From Isoetes taiwanensis (Eukaryota > Streptophyta > Lycopodiopsida > Isoetales > Isoetaceae): a DNA stretch of 64,000 nt. The notes beneath the pieces were generated by a model. That model saw only the letters and a program-made list of their open reading frames with translations, did not search any database and was not told the DNA's origin. Shown here piece after piece: positions 11,300 to 23,253 of this stretch. Location: assembly GCA_021234155.1 (NCBI GenBank), contig JAJEKV010000059.1, positions 5,937,215 through 6,001,214 on the forward strand, in the 5' to 3' direction. How positions within the stretch are numbered: the stretch's first letter is position 1; every line of letters starts with the position of its first letter. A program made the position numbers and the translations under genes.

Positions 11300-12905
11300 A
11301 AAGTGTCCCCTGGCGAGGAACATAAATCGTCCCTTATGATACGAGTCCATTACGGATATCCCAAAGCATCGGTAACTTGGATAGATCTTTGCATACCCAA
11401 AATATGGGCATCCAAGTCATATGCTTGCTTAATCTGTGACACCAAAGCAATTTCACATTGAACCATCACATTTACTTCGAACCCTAGAAGAGCATCGGCA
11501 ACATGATTCTTTTTCGGGAAGATGTTCAACATGAAAATGAAATTGAGAAAGAAAGTCCAACCATCTAGCTTGCCTTGGACTTACCTCGGCACGGCTTTTG
11601 CGGGGAATTTCAAAGGCTTATGATCGGTGTAGACCACAAACTCACACTTATTGCGGAGATAATGTTTCCAGACTTTGAGCGGATGAACCATTGCCAATAA
11701 CTCCTGCTCATAAGTGGAATAGTTCTTCTCAGCAGCATTGAGTTGGCAACTTTCATACGCCACCACCCTACCATCCTGCATGAGAACAGCACCAATGGCA
11801 TAACCACATGCATCAGTGTAAACCTCATAAGGTTTACTCATGTCTGGAATCAACAGAATAGGCGCCGAGTTAGCAACCTCTTAAGCATATCCATTGCCTG
11901 TTGTTGCTTCACCATCCATTGCCACTGGACATTAGTTTTTAACAACATAGTCAAAGCGGTGCAATCTTGGCAAACTTCGGACAAATCTGCGATAATAGCG
12001 GCCAATCCAAGAAACTATGCAACTTCGGACACATTCTTTGGCACATGCCAAGGCGGATTACCCTCCGTCTTCTTGGGATCTACATTCCCACCGCCATTGA
12101 ATACAATGTGGCCCAAATATTCCCACAGTGCTTTCAAAAATTCACATTTTGACATCTTTGCATACAACTTATCTTTAATGCGGCGAGTTAGCCTGAGCGC
12201 CAAATGATTCAAATGTTCATCAGGTTTCACTATAAACTAGGATATCATCGAAATACTTCAACAAAAGTATCAAGACATCTGCAAAAACCTCATTCATCAT
12301 TACGGAAAAGTAAGCGGGAGCATTCGTTAGTCAAAGGCATCACCAAAACTCAAAATGACCAAAGGTGGTTACGAAGGCGGTCTTATGAACATCAGAGCTC
12401 CTTCACCCTTATCACGGTGATAACCAGCTGCGCCAAATCAATTTAGAAAAGTATTTAGCTCTGTTAATCTATCCATGATCTCGTCAATTCTAGGCAAGGG
12501 GTACCTATTCTTGACCGTGATCTTATTCAAGGCACGATAATCAATTCACATCCGCATTGATCGGTCCTTCTTCTTGACTAGAATGACAGGAGCACCATAA
12601 GGGGATTTGCTAGGTCTCACAAACCCTTTGGCTAACAGCTCATGAACCTGCTTCTTTACCTCCTCTTGTTCTAATATGGACAATCTATAAGGGCTACGAA
12701 ACACAGGTTTGGATTCAGGCTCTAAATCAATCTCATGTTCAATCTCTCTACTAGGTGGAAGACCTTCAGGCAGTTCCTCAGGGAACACGTCCTGAAATTC
12801 AATCAACAGATCCTGCAACTCTTTCTGGCCTTTTGAATTCTCTACGACCTCACTATCAGCACTCATATGACAGCTCTCAACAACAGGATAACATTCATCA
12901 ATAAA
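11300..12905 (-). pseudogene. Ty3/gypsy reverse transcriptase and RNase H (decayed)
   Basis: N to C on the minus strand: the RT start has PYRLSILEQEEVKKQVHELL and SPYGAPVILVKKKDRS (12546-12866). The catalytic box reads KYFDDILVYS (about 12230-12258), then HLNHLALRL and KCEFLKALWEYLGHIV. RNase H follows at 11581-11853, with YEVYTDACGYAIGAVL, then YSTYEQELLAMV and YTDHKPLKF. The link to integrase carries KKNHVADAL (about 11490-11515). Several frameshifts and stops separate the pieces. The order RT, RNase H, integrase is diagnostic of Ty3/gypsy. The Helitron at 12906-14452 separates this from the gag-protease part. Confidence 0.92.
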
Positions 12906-14452
12906 CTAGTAATGGTGCCCAGCGTTGTTGGGCGTAAGTTGAGAGCCTGTAAATATTTTGGGCTACAATAAGGAAAGTCGTATCTCTTTTCCTTTCTGTT
13001 TTGCTCTATCCCGCATTTCACTTTTTCCATTTTCTCTACGATTTCCCTTTTGTCTTTTTCTTTTCTTCTTGTTTTGCATATATGTTTTCTTTTTTCTCCT
13101 CCCCTTCCCTTTCCTTTGCTTTCCCCCTCTTTTGTCCCTCTTCCCTTTAAGGGGGATTTTCCCTCTTCGTGCATGGGGTTTCCCCTTCCCTTTTCCTTTT
13201 TTCTCCATGCTTTCCCTCTTGCCTTTTCAAAAATGACCTTTTCCCTTTCTCCCCTTTCCCTTTCTCTTTTCTTTTCCAAAAACCCTTCCCTTTTCCCATC
13301 CTTTTTGCTCTTCAGCCCTTTTTTTTTTTTTTTTCCCTATTTTTCCCTTCTATGGTTTCCCCCTCCTTTTCATACCCTTTCCCTCTTGCCTTTTTCCATG
13401 CCTTTTTTCCTTTCTCCCCTTTTCCTTTCTCTTTTTTTTTCTTTTGGGCTATAAGAGATTTATCCAGTTTCCTCTCCCTTTTCTTCCCCTTTTCCTTTTG
13501 CCTTTTCATTTTCCCCTTTCCTTTTTTTCCTACCTTTTTTTCCTTTTTGTTCTCTACCTTTCCCCCCCTTTTTTTTCTTTCTTCTCCCTTTTTTTTTTAT
13601 ATATTTTTCCCTTCTTTCCTTTTTCCCTTTTCCTTTTTTTTTTCCATTTTTAGTTATATTTTTTTCCCTTTAACTTTTTTCCCTTTTTGTCTTTCGTTTC
13701 TTTTTCTTTTACCCTTTTAACATTTTTCCTTCTTTCTCATTTTTCGTTTTCCCTTTTTTATCCTTTTCCTTTTCACTTCCCACCCCGTTTTACCTTTTTG
13801 TTTTTTCCCTTTTCCATTTTTCCTCTGTTCCTTTTTTACTTATTCCTCCTTTCCCTTTTTGGCCTTTGTCTTTTATCCTTTTTTCTTTTTTTGGTTTCCC
13901 TTTTTTATTTTCCTTTTCTATTTTTTTATATTCTTTCCTTTTTTTCCCTTTACCTTTTCACCTTTTTTTTCCTCTTCCTTTTTCACTTCCCCCTTTCCCT
14001 TTTCCCTTTTCCCAATTTCCCTTTTCGACTGTCAGATTAAATGAATTTCGGCCGTCGGCCCCCTTTTACCTTCCCTTTTTCTATTTTCTTCTTCCTTTTC
14101 CTTCTTCCCCTTCCCTTCCTTTTCTTCCTTCCCACTTTTTCCTTTTTTTACTTTCCCCTTTTCCTTTTTTCTATATTTTTCTATTTCTTGTTTTCTCTTT
14201 ATCCCTTTTCTTTTGCCCTTTTCACCTTTCTCCGCCCTTTTCTCCTTTTTCCTCTATCTTTTTCCCTTCCCCTTTTTCCTTTCCCCTTTCACCCTTTGGC
14301 TGTCAGATTAAGTGAATCGTATTGAAGCAACAGTCAAGATGAATTATTGGCTAAAGACACGCACATATCATCTTCACCATTGGTCGACCAAATTCTCGAC
14401 CGTCCGATCTAGGGCAAGATTGAAGACACACGGTATAACATTATAATATAGA
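12906..14452 (-). mobile_element. Non-autonomous Helitron with polypyrimidine/polypurine tract
   Basis: On the minus strand the 5' end is TCTATATTATAATG at 14452, preceded by A. The 3' end is a hairpin at 12917-12933 and then ACCATTACTAG, ending at 12906, followed by T. That gives an insertion between A and T. Between the ends lie about 130 bp of unique 5' sequence (shared with the 30662-33913 element) and a tract of CCCTTTTCC-type pyrimidines from about 12975 to 14300, purine on the element's sense strand. It has no coding capacity: open frames through the tract are phenylalanine/proline/serine/leucine repeats. It sits inside the gypsy element, between RT and protease. Confidence 0.88.
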
Positions 14453-16150
14453 TAGAAGAAAACATTGATTGGAAGATTTCACGTGCAGGTTTCTTGACAC
14501 GAAGCGGCGACACAATCTTGGAAGCTCGAAATCAAAGGACTCGAAGATAGATCTCCGTCCATCATGCTTGGCGTACACAGTGAGTGTTCAATCTATTGCG
14601 GTGAACCTAACCGCATTTGCAACCATGTTATCTGACACCACATCATACCAGGCCAACATCCAAGAGGTCAAAATCAAGCTTTTTCACGGTAACCTTGAAT
14701 ACACAAGGGCACCCCAATAGCTTCAGATCCTCCACGAGAATCATTTACAAAAGGCCCATCTACCTTGTACTTATTAGTCTTTACACAAGGTAGGTGCGGT
14801 TCTTCCACCAACTTAGAAGATACAAACATGTCGGAAGAGCCACAATCCAATAACACAACAACGTTTGCCCAAGATTGCGCCCAAGAATCTAATAACCCAT
14901 CCGACAAACATGCCCATGATGTCCTTGCTTGCGGGCTTATCCGGTAGCGCCGCGGCTCTTCCATGGCAATGGCTGAAGCGAATCTTAGATTCCAATACTT
15001 CTTCGGCCTTTTCGATCACGTTTGCTTTCTTGTTATCGACTTTCTTGTTACGTGGTGAGAGCATTCCGCGACTAATGTGCCCGGGCTCCCCACACCTATA
15101 GCGAATATCCTCTTCACGGGACCCATAGAACTTAGAGTCCACCTATAAGCTTCTTGGACTCTCCACTGCGGAACTTAGACTTAGGCTGCTCGGACTTTCG
15201 AGGATTTTTCTTCTTGAAAAACTGTTTTCCTCTTTGAGAACTTAGGGGCGTCTTCTTAAAAGACTCATCCTCTTCCCAAGGCGGCGAGCCAACATCGTTT
15301 TGCTCTCTCAAAATCCTCGGGCTTCCGATTACCACGCTTCTTAAGAGCAACCTTTGGATAGGCCACCTACAAAGAAATCAACCTGCTTAGGAGCCTCGGA
15401 CAAGTCTCCAACCCTGTGGATATAACCCGTACCTTATTGATATAAGCCGAGAGAACACATGCGCTTCACGGTCTGCTGACTTCTCAAAGCATCCGAGCAT
15501 CATCTTTGAGGTGCATACTCCCCAATAAAGTATTTCACGAAATCGGACCAGGTATTCACCTCCTTTTTCATGGTAGGACCATTCCACCAACTATAGGCGT
15601 CGATTTATTAGCATCTGCAATAAACAACAGCGCCTTATCACACCTTTATTGGTAGCCTCAAAGAAGGTCTCAAGCTTGTCAATCAAGCCATCGCCTCCTC
15701 GGCCGGTGCCCTTCCCATCCCAATCCAGGGATCTTCGTGTGCTTTCGGGCTAGGGGATGTCCTCCTTGCTCAATCGAACTCTTGATCGTTGCTCCGCAGC
15801 CGACCACTAGCACAGTACATCCGGGCCCACCACCACAAGCCCCTTAGGAGACTTCCCTTTCTCTGGGGAGACTTCCCTAGGCCATCCGTACCAGCAAGGA
15901 TCTCAATGAGTTCTCATAGCGGTCCCGAGGTGTCTAATCTTTGCCTTGAGGCTCTCTTTGCACCAAGAGTCCTCACCCACCCCGTCTGCGCATGGTCTCG
16001 GGTTCTTACGCGGGTTTCTTGTCTGCGGCGACTAGCCCTCGTACATCAGGTTCCTCCTCCATAGAATTAAGCACGTCACCTTTCTGATTAATGCGCTTTG
16101 CACTAGTCTCGTCATGCTCCATCTCGGCTACTCAAGGTCAAGTTTAACTT
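14453..16150 (-). pseudogene. Ty3/gypsy gag and protease (decayed)
   Basis: The minus strand carries a gag segment near 15440-15580 (WSDF, then FIGEYAPQ, then SLGLYQ), rich in stops. A zinc knuckle remnant follows near 15040-15100 (YRCGEPGHISRGM), in which the first and last cysteines of the CCHC motif are lost. The aspartic protease signature is VVLLDCGSSDMFVSSKLVE, about 14810-14870, compared with the usual LLDSGA(T/S). Gag would package the RNA and protease would process the polyprotein. The region runs from just inside the primer-binding site to the Helitron insertion and is clearly inactive. Confidence 0.8.
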
Positions 16151-16151
16151 A

Positions 16152-16165
16152 GGCTCTCGATACCC
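16152..16165 (-). promoter_or_regulatory. Primer-binding site, initiator tRNA-Met type
   Basis: The minus strand reads GGTATCGAGAGCCT, nearly the complement of the 3' end of plant initiator tRNA-Met (family consensus TGGTATCAGAGC). It lies directly inside the LTR end and fixes the element's orientation as minus. Confidence 0.8.
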
Positions 16166-16167
16166 TT

Positions 16168-16766
16168 TGCATACGAACCAAAAATTTTAGTACCAAAAAT
16201 TTCGATTTGTATTCACATCAAACCATCAGAGTATACAGAACAAAATATTGCCTCCCACGAGGCTATATACATGAAAGCCGCGTATACAGATAACAAGTAG
16301 ACAACATAAGATAACTAAATGCACACGTACGCTCCGCCAGCTATCAAACAGCGTGCATAAGCTTCCACGTGTTAATAACATGCATAAGAGTTATCCAGTA
16401 TGTCAACACGAAGCAATGACTGACGGACTGCAAGAACACACATATGGAATCCACCACACGCACCATAGCATCGCATAGCGGATACTCCCCACCATATCTA
16501 GGCGGTCGTCGTCCTAGAACCCCGCTATTTGGTGGATCCAGTATAACGGAGAAACTGCAGCCATTATAAGAACCCAGGCTACTCGACTGTTGGTTCCACA
16601 TGCCACTGTCCCATACCAGCGACAAGCTTCACCTCACAAGTCCCTCTCGTACTTATTTAGACAAGCCACGCTTATCTAATATCATGCCCTGCATAAAACT
16701 CCCTATGACAAACATCCTCGATGTTCGTCTATTCCGCATTGACGTATGCGGTATCCAATACCTTAA
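16168..16766 (-). mobile_element. Ty3/gypsy LTR, PBS-proximal part
   Basis: This is the LTR piece next to the primer-binding site; on the minus strand it ends near TATGCA at 16168. It runs to the TTAA at 16763-16766, where a 12.95-kb transposon interrupts it. The remainder of the LTR resumes at 29723. No second LTR of this element is visible in the window. Confidence 0.65.
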
Positions 16767-16799
16767 CACTAGAGTTGTCCCTTGATGGACCATAAATGG

Positions 16800-18525
16800 T
16801 TCATTTGTACAGTTCACTTTAAAATTCATATAAAATCAACGGCATAAAATTCAGTTAAACCCTTTCTACATGTTAATATATGGCAGTCATGTTGCACAGG
16901 AAAAATAGTTAAAATATATATACCGCTAAAGTTGAGAGTTATATTTAGGTGAATCAAGGGGGGTCAAGTCTAGTTTGCTTCATGTTTACATAATGTAAAA
17001 CTGTCTCAATAAAAGGATTTTTTTGATTTTTTTCATTATAATGGTATTTTTCTATACGAGATAAGGATGAATACACAAAAAACCTTGTTCCAATCTGAAG
17101 TCTAGAAAGGAAGATATAGTCGATCAAACATGGCGGGGTCAAAAGCAGTTTTCTATCTTACGTGGACCAATAATGGTTCGGAAAGGAAATTTGTTTCAAT
17201 TAAAATTCTATAACTTTTGCATGAAAATGATTTTTACTTCAAATTTGGTATATAGATAGTTGACTAATTGCTTCATGCATAAAAAATATTTGTTGGCCTG
17301 CAATTTGAAGCTTCAGCTTTGAGTTATAGTAACAATTTTAAGTGACTTTTAATTGATGTTTATTTTGTTATATTTGAAGGAAATTCATTGAAATAGTATG
17401 TCATTGAAAAATTCATATATGAATGCTTGTATGGATATGAAACCAATGAAAAAACAAGTAAAGAAAAAGAGCAAAAGGCACGATCATGATAAATCAATAA
17501 AGGATTCTGTACTTAAGACCATTACTGGTCCACAGGTTCATTTTAAATCAATAACTTTTTTTACCTTATTAGATCTCAAGCTGAATTTTAGGATATTCGT
17601 ATTTCATGAGATCCTCTATAAATAAAAAATATCTATTGCTAGGTTTGGGCTAAAACTTTTATTATTAATTCCAAGTTATCATCAAACGTTTTCCATATTT
17701 GATCTCTAGATTTATGCCTTGAATATGAACTTCAATCACCATATTTCAAACTTCCTAAAGTTAAGATAGCAATGCAAGATGAACCAAGGAAAAATATGAA
17801 AAGGTGTGACTAAAGAAGATCAAGATAGACTGTTATGCCGATGCCAGAATTGATCTATATGACTTCTCATTTAAAAGTCAAGAACATCATCATCTTAATC
17901 AATTCTTTAGAGTATAGTTTATATCACATTATATATATGATAACATTAGTTGATTAAGGAGGATTGTCTATCTAAAAGGTGATATCGAAGCACAAAAATT
18001 AAGTAGTTAAGGGTTACTTTGAATGTATAAGAAAGTCCACTTAGACCTTTCAAAGATTATCTTATAGACGATGAGAAATCATAATATCATTGTAGGGGAC
18101 AAAATGAATAGAGCCAATGCAAATAAATAGAGAAATTTTCTCAATCCAGTTGGTTTAATCTTGGACCTATAAATAGTCCATGCTTATTTATATTCAAATC
18201 TTGTATATAATATATTATTCTAACATGAAATTTGAGATATATATTGCCAACAAAGGTTCAAATTTACAAAAATTATAGCCTAGCATAAAAGTTGATCTAC
18301 ATGTACGATGGTCCTACTTAGACTACAACAATTTGGAGCAGCCACACATTATCTAACTTTATAGTAGTGGAAAGTAAGTAGGTTTCTTCATTTTTTTTTT
18401 CTAATAAGACCACGCCAAAGACCTCAATATCCCTTTTTATCATATATTGAGCCATTTAAAAGGCGTATGGGAGAAATGTAGTGCAATAAGCTAATATTTT
18501 AGATGAACTAGAAAAACAGGTACGG
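16800..18525. other. Interior of the CACTA-ended element, no gene recognised
   Basis: AT-rich DNA. A further subterminal-type word (TGGACCAATAATGGTTC) occurs near 17165. One lysine-rich open frame of 75 codons (17398-17625, MKKQVKKKSKRHDHDKS) has no recognised family and no supporting context. Confidence 0.4.
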
Positions 18526-18972
18526 AATCAACACACAACTACCATTAACATTATTAACATAAACCATTGCATTTAACACATTTAAGTTAAAATCCCCCTT
18601 AGACCCCCTTTGGTTTGGGTGCATATTCACACGGGGGGTTACTCCGGGCAACGAGAGCTGTCGGATGGGCATATTTGCCCTTTATTCCAAGATCTGGACC
18701 GTACATAACAATCCTCGTTTATGGGGTATGCATGTACAAGTTTTTGTATACTGTATATTAAAGTTTGCAAAATACTATAAGGTTTGAGAGAATGTACTTA
18801 GTGGTGTTAATTTTGTACATGTATTGTGAATATATTTTAAGGGCTCATTTGCCCTCGTAACCTTAGTGTGAATATGCACCCAAACCAAAGGGGGTCTAAG
18901 GGGGATTTTAACTTAAATGTGTTAAATGCAATGGTTTATGTTAATAGTGTTAATGGTAGTTGTGTGTTGATT
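18526..18972. mobile_element. MITE-like element with about 100-bp terminal inverted repeats
   Basis: The left arm (AATCAACACACAACTACC..., through TGGTTTGGGTGCATATTCACAC) is repeated inverted at the right with very few differences over about 105 bp. A 230-bp centre with no coding capacity lies between. No clear target duplication could be assigned. A palindrome GGGCCCTTCGGGCCC follows near 18994. A second family member is at 21033-21501. Confidence 0.8.
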
Positions 18973-19280
18973 GTTATATTAAAAAAAATTTTGGGCCCTT
19001 CGGGCCCTAACTAAAGCAAACATAGGTAAACTTTATGGGCCTAAATATTAATTACTAAAAAGCACAATAACACGAAGACAAACAAATTATTTCCATGGCA
19101 AATGGATTCAATTGATGATTGCATGTATGCATTCTTATATACATGGCATTCAGATAAGCCGCTTCTCAAAATAGTCAATAAATGCTTTTAAGGAAGGCTG
19201 ACGAGACATTGTTGCAAATATCACAAATGATGCAAAGATTGTCTTCTTGCCCTTGTAATAGCAACATTCATTCGCGTTGA

Positions 19281-19556
19281 TCACAAAGAAACCCCACCTA
19301 TGGCAACATTGATTACCAACAAGTTAAGACATGTTCCTCGTCGCGGTGCTAACTTGGAAGAACTTGACATCTGAAATATTTCTTTGCTCACCTCTCGTAG
19401 AGCATTTGAACGAACCATAGAAATAATAATTGCTTCTTTCTCTTTGCCTTGAAACCCATCTCCATCTTTGATTTCTAGCCCACTTAATAAATTTTCTTCA
19501 AATTTCAACTGTTGTAGAAGTTTAAACACGTAAGAAAAAGTTGGGTGCTCAATCAA
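19281..19556 (-). pseudogene. Relic of a UPF1/SMUBP-2-like (IGHMBP2 family) helicase
   Basis: The minus strand contains DGFQGKEKEAIIISMVRSN, which closely resembles a conserved C-terminal helicase motif of SF1 UPF1-like proteins (plant SMUBP-2/IGHMBP2 relatives). It is followed, with damage, by a remnant of the next motif (NVAIGG, where the family has NVA(V/I)TRAR). These helicases unwind nucleic acid using ATP. Only about 90 codons are open, without an ATP-binding Walker A motif. It lies inside the CACTA-ended element, so it may be a captured host gene fragment. The assignment rests on one strong motif. Confidence 0.6.
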
Positions 19557-19587
19557 AAAATTTGGAACAAAAGAACATATGTACTCC

Positions 19588-20790
19588 CTAGGGCATCACA
19601 TAACATTCGATTGAAGCCATACAACTAAAATTTGGTGTACCGGGGCGCATATGGAGCAACACTAAAGTCTGGTAGAGGGCAAGCCCGCTTGGATATCCTT
19701 TTTTATATTCGAGCATAGCGGCAACCTTGGCGATTACCATTCTATTAATTTCAAACCGGATTTCTTCCACACTCTGCGACAATAGAAGCCAACGAGGTTT
19801 AGGGGGGATAGGACACGGGCCAACCGGCCGTACTCCAAGCCATGTTTATAGCCAACTTTGTTCACTTTATGTGGCTTATCCAAAAGGTTAAGCGGTGTTC
19901 AACAACCGCCAACACAAAGGATGGCCAGGTATATTGTGTAATGCATCCAAGATTGATCCTCACGGTCCTTTCTCAATCATCTGTAACAACCGTGAAGGAA
20001 GAATTGAAAGTTCGAAGCTTACTAACAATGAATAGAGCTTAAAGTCAAGTTGCCAAGCTTTTACGCGCAATTTTGCCTAATGCGGATAATTCTTGCTTTC
20101 GGGGAAAGACTTTATTACCTTTCATCGGAGATATAATTTCTGCCCCCTCCAAACATGATAAGCGCTGGCTTTTGCAAAGCAAAGAGGAGAGAGTAAGGTA
20201 ATTTTGATGCGGTAACGAGCTTCACCTATACCCACGCACCATTTTGTATCTTTGGATGTTTACGTAAGCATACTCCAACACTAACTTCGGTTTACCCAAT
20301 GCCATAGGTGGTTCCGGATCAAAGGAGGCAAGCTAGGCGGAAGAGGCGGGGAAAAAGCATTCAATAGCTACTCGATGTCTGGCCACCCGATGATTTGAGC
20401 CCCATAGCATTTCCCGGCTACCGATCTTCGCTTTTATCTATGTGAAATGATCCAATCACTTTAGTCGTCTCCCACGAATCTGCAAGAGGCGACCATGCAA
20501 AATAGTGAAAGAAAAGCATCTACAAGGAGGCGGATGACAAATATTGCAAGTCATGCCATGGTAGCATCACAAACCGGTTATTGGATCGCTTCAATCCGCG
20601 AATGCTCACCCGGTTGAGTCTTGCCCTAAACCCTAAAATATAAAAGGTCGATGTTTGCCCTAAAGTAGCCGGCGGAAGCAAGCATCCGGCCGCATCATCC
20701 AATGCCACTCCAAAATCTGTTTCCACTCTGATCACAAGAACATTAATTTTTTTTTGCAAGAATGCCCTGAAATGCTATCCATGAGGCTTG
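19588..20790 (-). other. Possible upstream part of the helicase relic, not assigned
   Basis: The minus strand has two moderately long frames, 19588-19782 (64 codons) and 20520-20759 (79 codons). They lie in the right order to be upstream exons or pieces of the same relic, but I could not match either to a family. Base composition is less AT-rich than the surroundings, which is compatible with old coding DNA. Confidence 0.3.
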
Positions 20791-20809
20791 CATGTTTCAG
20801 CCCTAAAAT

Positions 20810-21000
20810 AAAAATAGGGCTTTTGTTGTGAGCCCTTGGATGTTGGACCATTGAAAAAGCTAAATCAACGACTAAGAAATGGTGCACTCTAGATGCACGC
20901 ATTTAGTACATCCATTGAATCACGCCATGAAATCTTAGGAAAACCATTGTGAAAAGCGTACAAAAACACAAAAAAAACCCCCTGTTATTATGCTACATAT
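20810..21000. repeat. Dispersed direct repeat, copy 1
   Basis: The sequence from GGGCTTTTGTTGTGAGCC to CCCCCTGTTATTATGCTACA recurs at about 22265-22470, sharing ATGCACTCTAGATG, TAGTACATCC and GTGAAAAGCGTACAAAAACA. No coding sense is seen. Confidence 0.75.
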
Positions 21001-21032
21001 TTATAGTCATGACTAAACTTCGTGATATTCAC

Positions 21033-21501
21033 AACCAACACATAACTACCATTGACATTAATTAACCATTGGGTCCAACACATTTAAATTAAATCCCCCT
21101 TAAACCCCCTTTGGTTTGGGTGCATATTCACCGCGGGGGTATTTCCAGCAACAGGAATTTTGTTGGATAGGCATATTCACCCCTTATTCCTTAATCTACA
21201 CCGTATGTAAAGTTCCTCGTTTGTGGGGTATGCAAGTACAAAATTTGCTATACTGTATAACAAGATTCGCAAAATACTATTAGATTTCAAGCGGAATACT
21301 ATATGGTATTGATTTTTATGCGTCACAAAATACAATTAAAGGGGCTCATTTACATCCCCCCACGTCACCCCAGGTGTGAATATGCACCCAAACCAAGGGT
21401 TTAAAAGGGGATTTAATTTAAATGTGTTGGACCCAATGGTTAATTAATGTCAATAGTTGAATGTATTGATTGTTATAATCAATGGTTGTTATGTGTTGGT
21501 T
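21033..21501. mobile_element. Second copy of the long-TIR MITE-like element
   Basis: It shares with 18526-18972 the outer words (AACCAACACATAACTACC), the CCCCCTTTGGTTTGGGTGCA segment and its inverse, and the GC-richer start of the centre. The right end is duplicated or rearranged (TTGTTATGTGTTGG appears twice), so the boundary is approximate. The poly(A)-AATTTTTTGG sequence just after it resembles the sequence after copy 1, suggesting the family includes some of that flank. Confidence 0.7.
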
Positions 21502-22137
21502 GTTATGTGTTGGGGATTTAATTTTTATATGTTGGATGTTAATAGTTTGTGTTGCAAAAAAAATTTTTTGGCTCCGGGGCCTTAAAAAAAAAATAAAACA
21601 AATAGAACATAAGTAAAAGTTACCATAAAGATAGAAGCCGGATTGATCCCATTATTACGAAAGTCATAAAGTTTGCAACACCCATACACAAACATTTTCA
21701 ACTGGAATTTAACTTGGCCGACCTTTGGCCTCCATGGACTCTTGTGGTGAGAAACCAAAGAGGGAAACTTTTACGCTTGTTAGCACAAGGATCTAGAAGC
21801 CTTGGAATTTGCTTAATAAGCGCCTCAAAATCTAAAAATGCATGGTAATTTTTTGCAAGCTTCATTGAATGAGCCATAAAACAATATCAATAAGCGCCAA
21901 TCTGTATTAATCATTTGGTAGGATGTGAAAGCCTACCAAACCCGGTAAAAATTGCTGTTTTTAGCATAGATAACTTAACCAAACATATCCATATCATACA
22001 CTATCAAAAGATCTGGGAGAGAGCTTTCCAGCGCAATAAAAATCATCTCAAAGCGAGCTACGGATCAAAAGTTATGATAAAAATATGTTGCCGCGGGAAA
22101 CTGCACTACATGCGCCCTTCAAGCCCTTTAATGTGCC

Positions 22138-22314
22138 CATTATGCACCACACACACAAAAAGAGGGCTTTTGTTATGAGCCATTGGTTGTTGACCATTAT
22201 ACACCACACGCACAAAAAAAGGGCTTTTGTTGTGAGCCATTGGTTGTTAACCATTATGCACCACACGCACAAAAAAAGGGCTTTTGTTGTGAGCCATTGG
22301 TTGTTGTCCATTGG
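22138..22314. repeat. Tandem repeat, 57-bp unit, three copies
   Basis: Three nearly identical units start CCATTATGCACCACAC (22138, 22194, 22251), each containing GGGCTTTTGTTGTGAGCC. The third runs into an A-rich stretch and then repeat copy 2. The apparent repeat peptide has no support as a gene. Confidence 0.9.
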
Positions 22315-22480
22315 AAAAAAAAAAAAAGCTAAAATCAATGGCTCATAAATGATGCACTCTAGATGTACGCATTAGTACATCCATTTGAATACATCACGAA
22401 ATCATAGGAAAACCTTAGTGAAAAGCGTACAAAAACACAAAGAAAACCCCCTATTATTATGCTACATATTGTCCTCTATT
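22315..22480. repeat. Dispersed direct repeat, copy 2
   Basis: It matches 20810-21000 in order over about 160 bp. The region from here to 23130 is AT-rich with no gene recognised. Confidence 0.7.
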
Positions 22481-23253
22481 CATCAATAACCATCATTACC
22501 TACATTATTGTTGAGTTTTAGACCTATAAGGGTATAATCAATGCACTTTGGAACCTTTCTTTGTATTCATCCTGTTATATTAGATCTTGTTTAGATCTAG
22601 ATAATGCATGCTTATACCCTAATTACACTATATTTGTGTTGATAAAGTAAATTCCTATGTAGAGTTAATTAGAATGCATCATTTACTATCCTTATGAGAC
22701 TTATAGATGGGGGTTATTGAAGCACTTTAACCCATATTTTTATTTTGAATTCTGTACGATAATTTCTTTAGTTAATAACGATATTAATAAAACATATAAA
22801 CATAAAAAAAATTCCTTTGACTATAGCTTGTTTAGTTAAGGACTCATTGCCACAAAAATTAAGTCAAAACTTGTAATAATAAGAGAGAGATAATTCTTCA
22901 ACCTCATGCAGTATTTTTAAGCAAAATAGAGTTTGACGACTTCAATTGATATCAAATGATAGCGGCAAAACATGGAAACATGCAAATTGATATGTTTTAT
23001 CATAATATATCAATTAATTTCATATTTAGCAAGGTTTAGACGCTTTTATGCTAGAAAATTGAAGAATGCAGTTCTAGAGTGCTGTAAAAACTGCCAAATT
23101 CTCCAAAGTTTGAACGATCATACTAATATACTAGTTAAGGTGCCCAGCGTTGCTGGGCATAGCTAGAAACTGTGAATGATATACTGGAGCAATTGTTAAA
23201 TGGATTCATGTTTTTAAAATTGCATAATCAAGAGCATTCGAACACATTTCGCA

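Noticed and set aside
13050-14325. Several 90-180 codon frames that looked like membrane proteins
   Set aside because: Hydrophobic runs come from CTTTTCC repeats, not from transmembrane segments.
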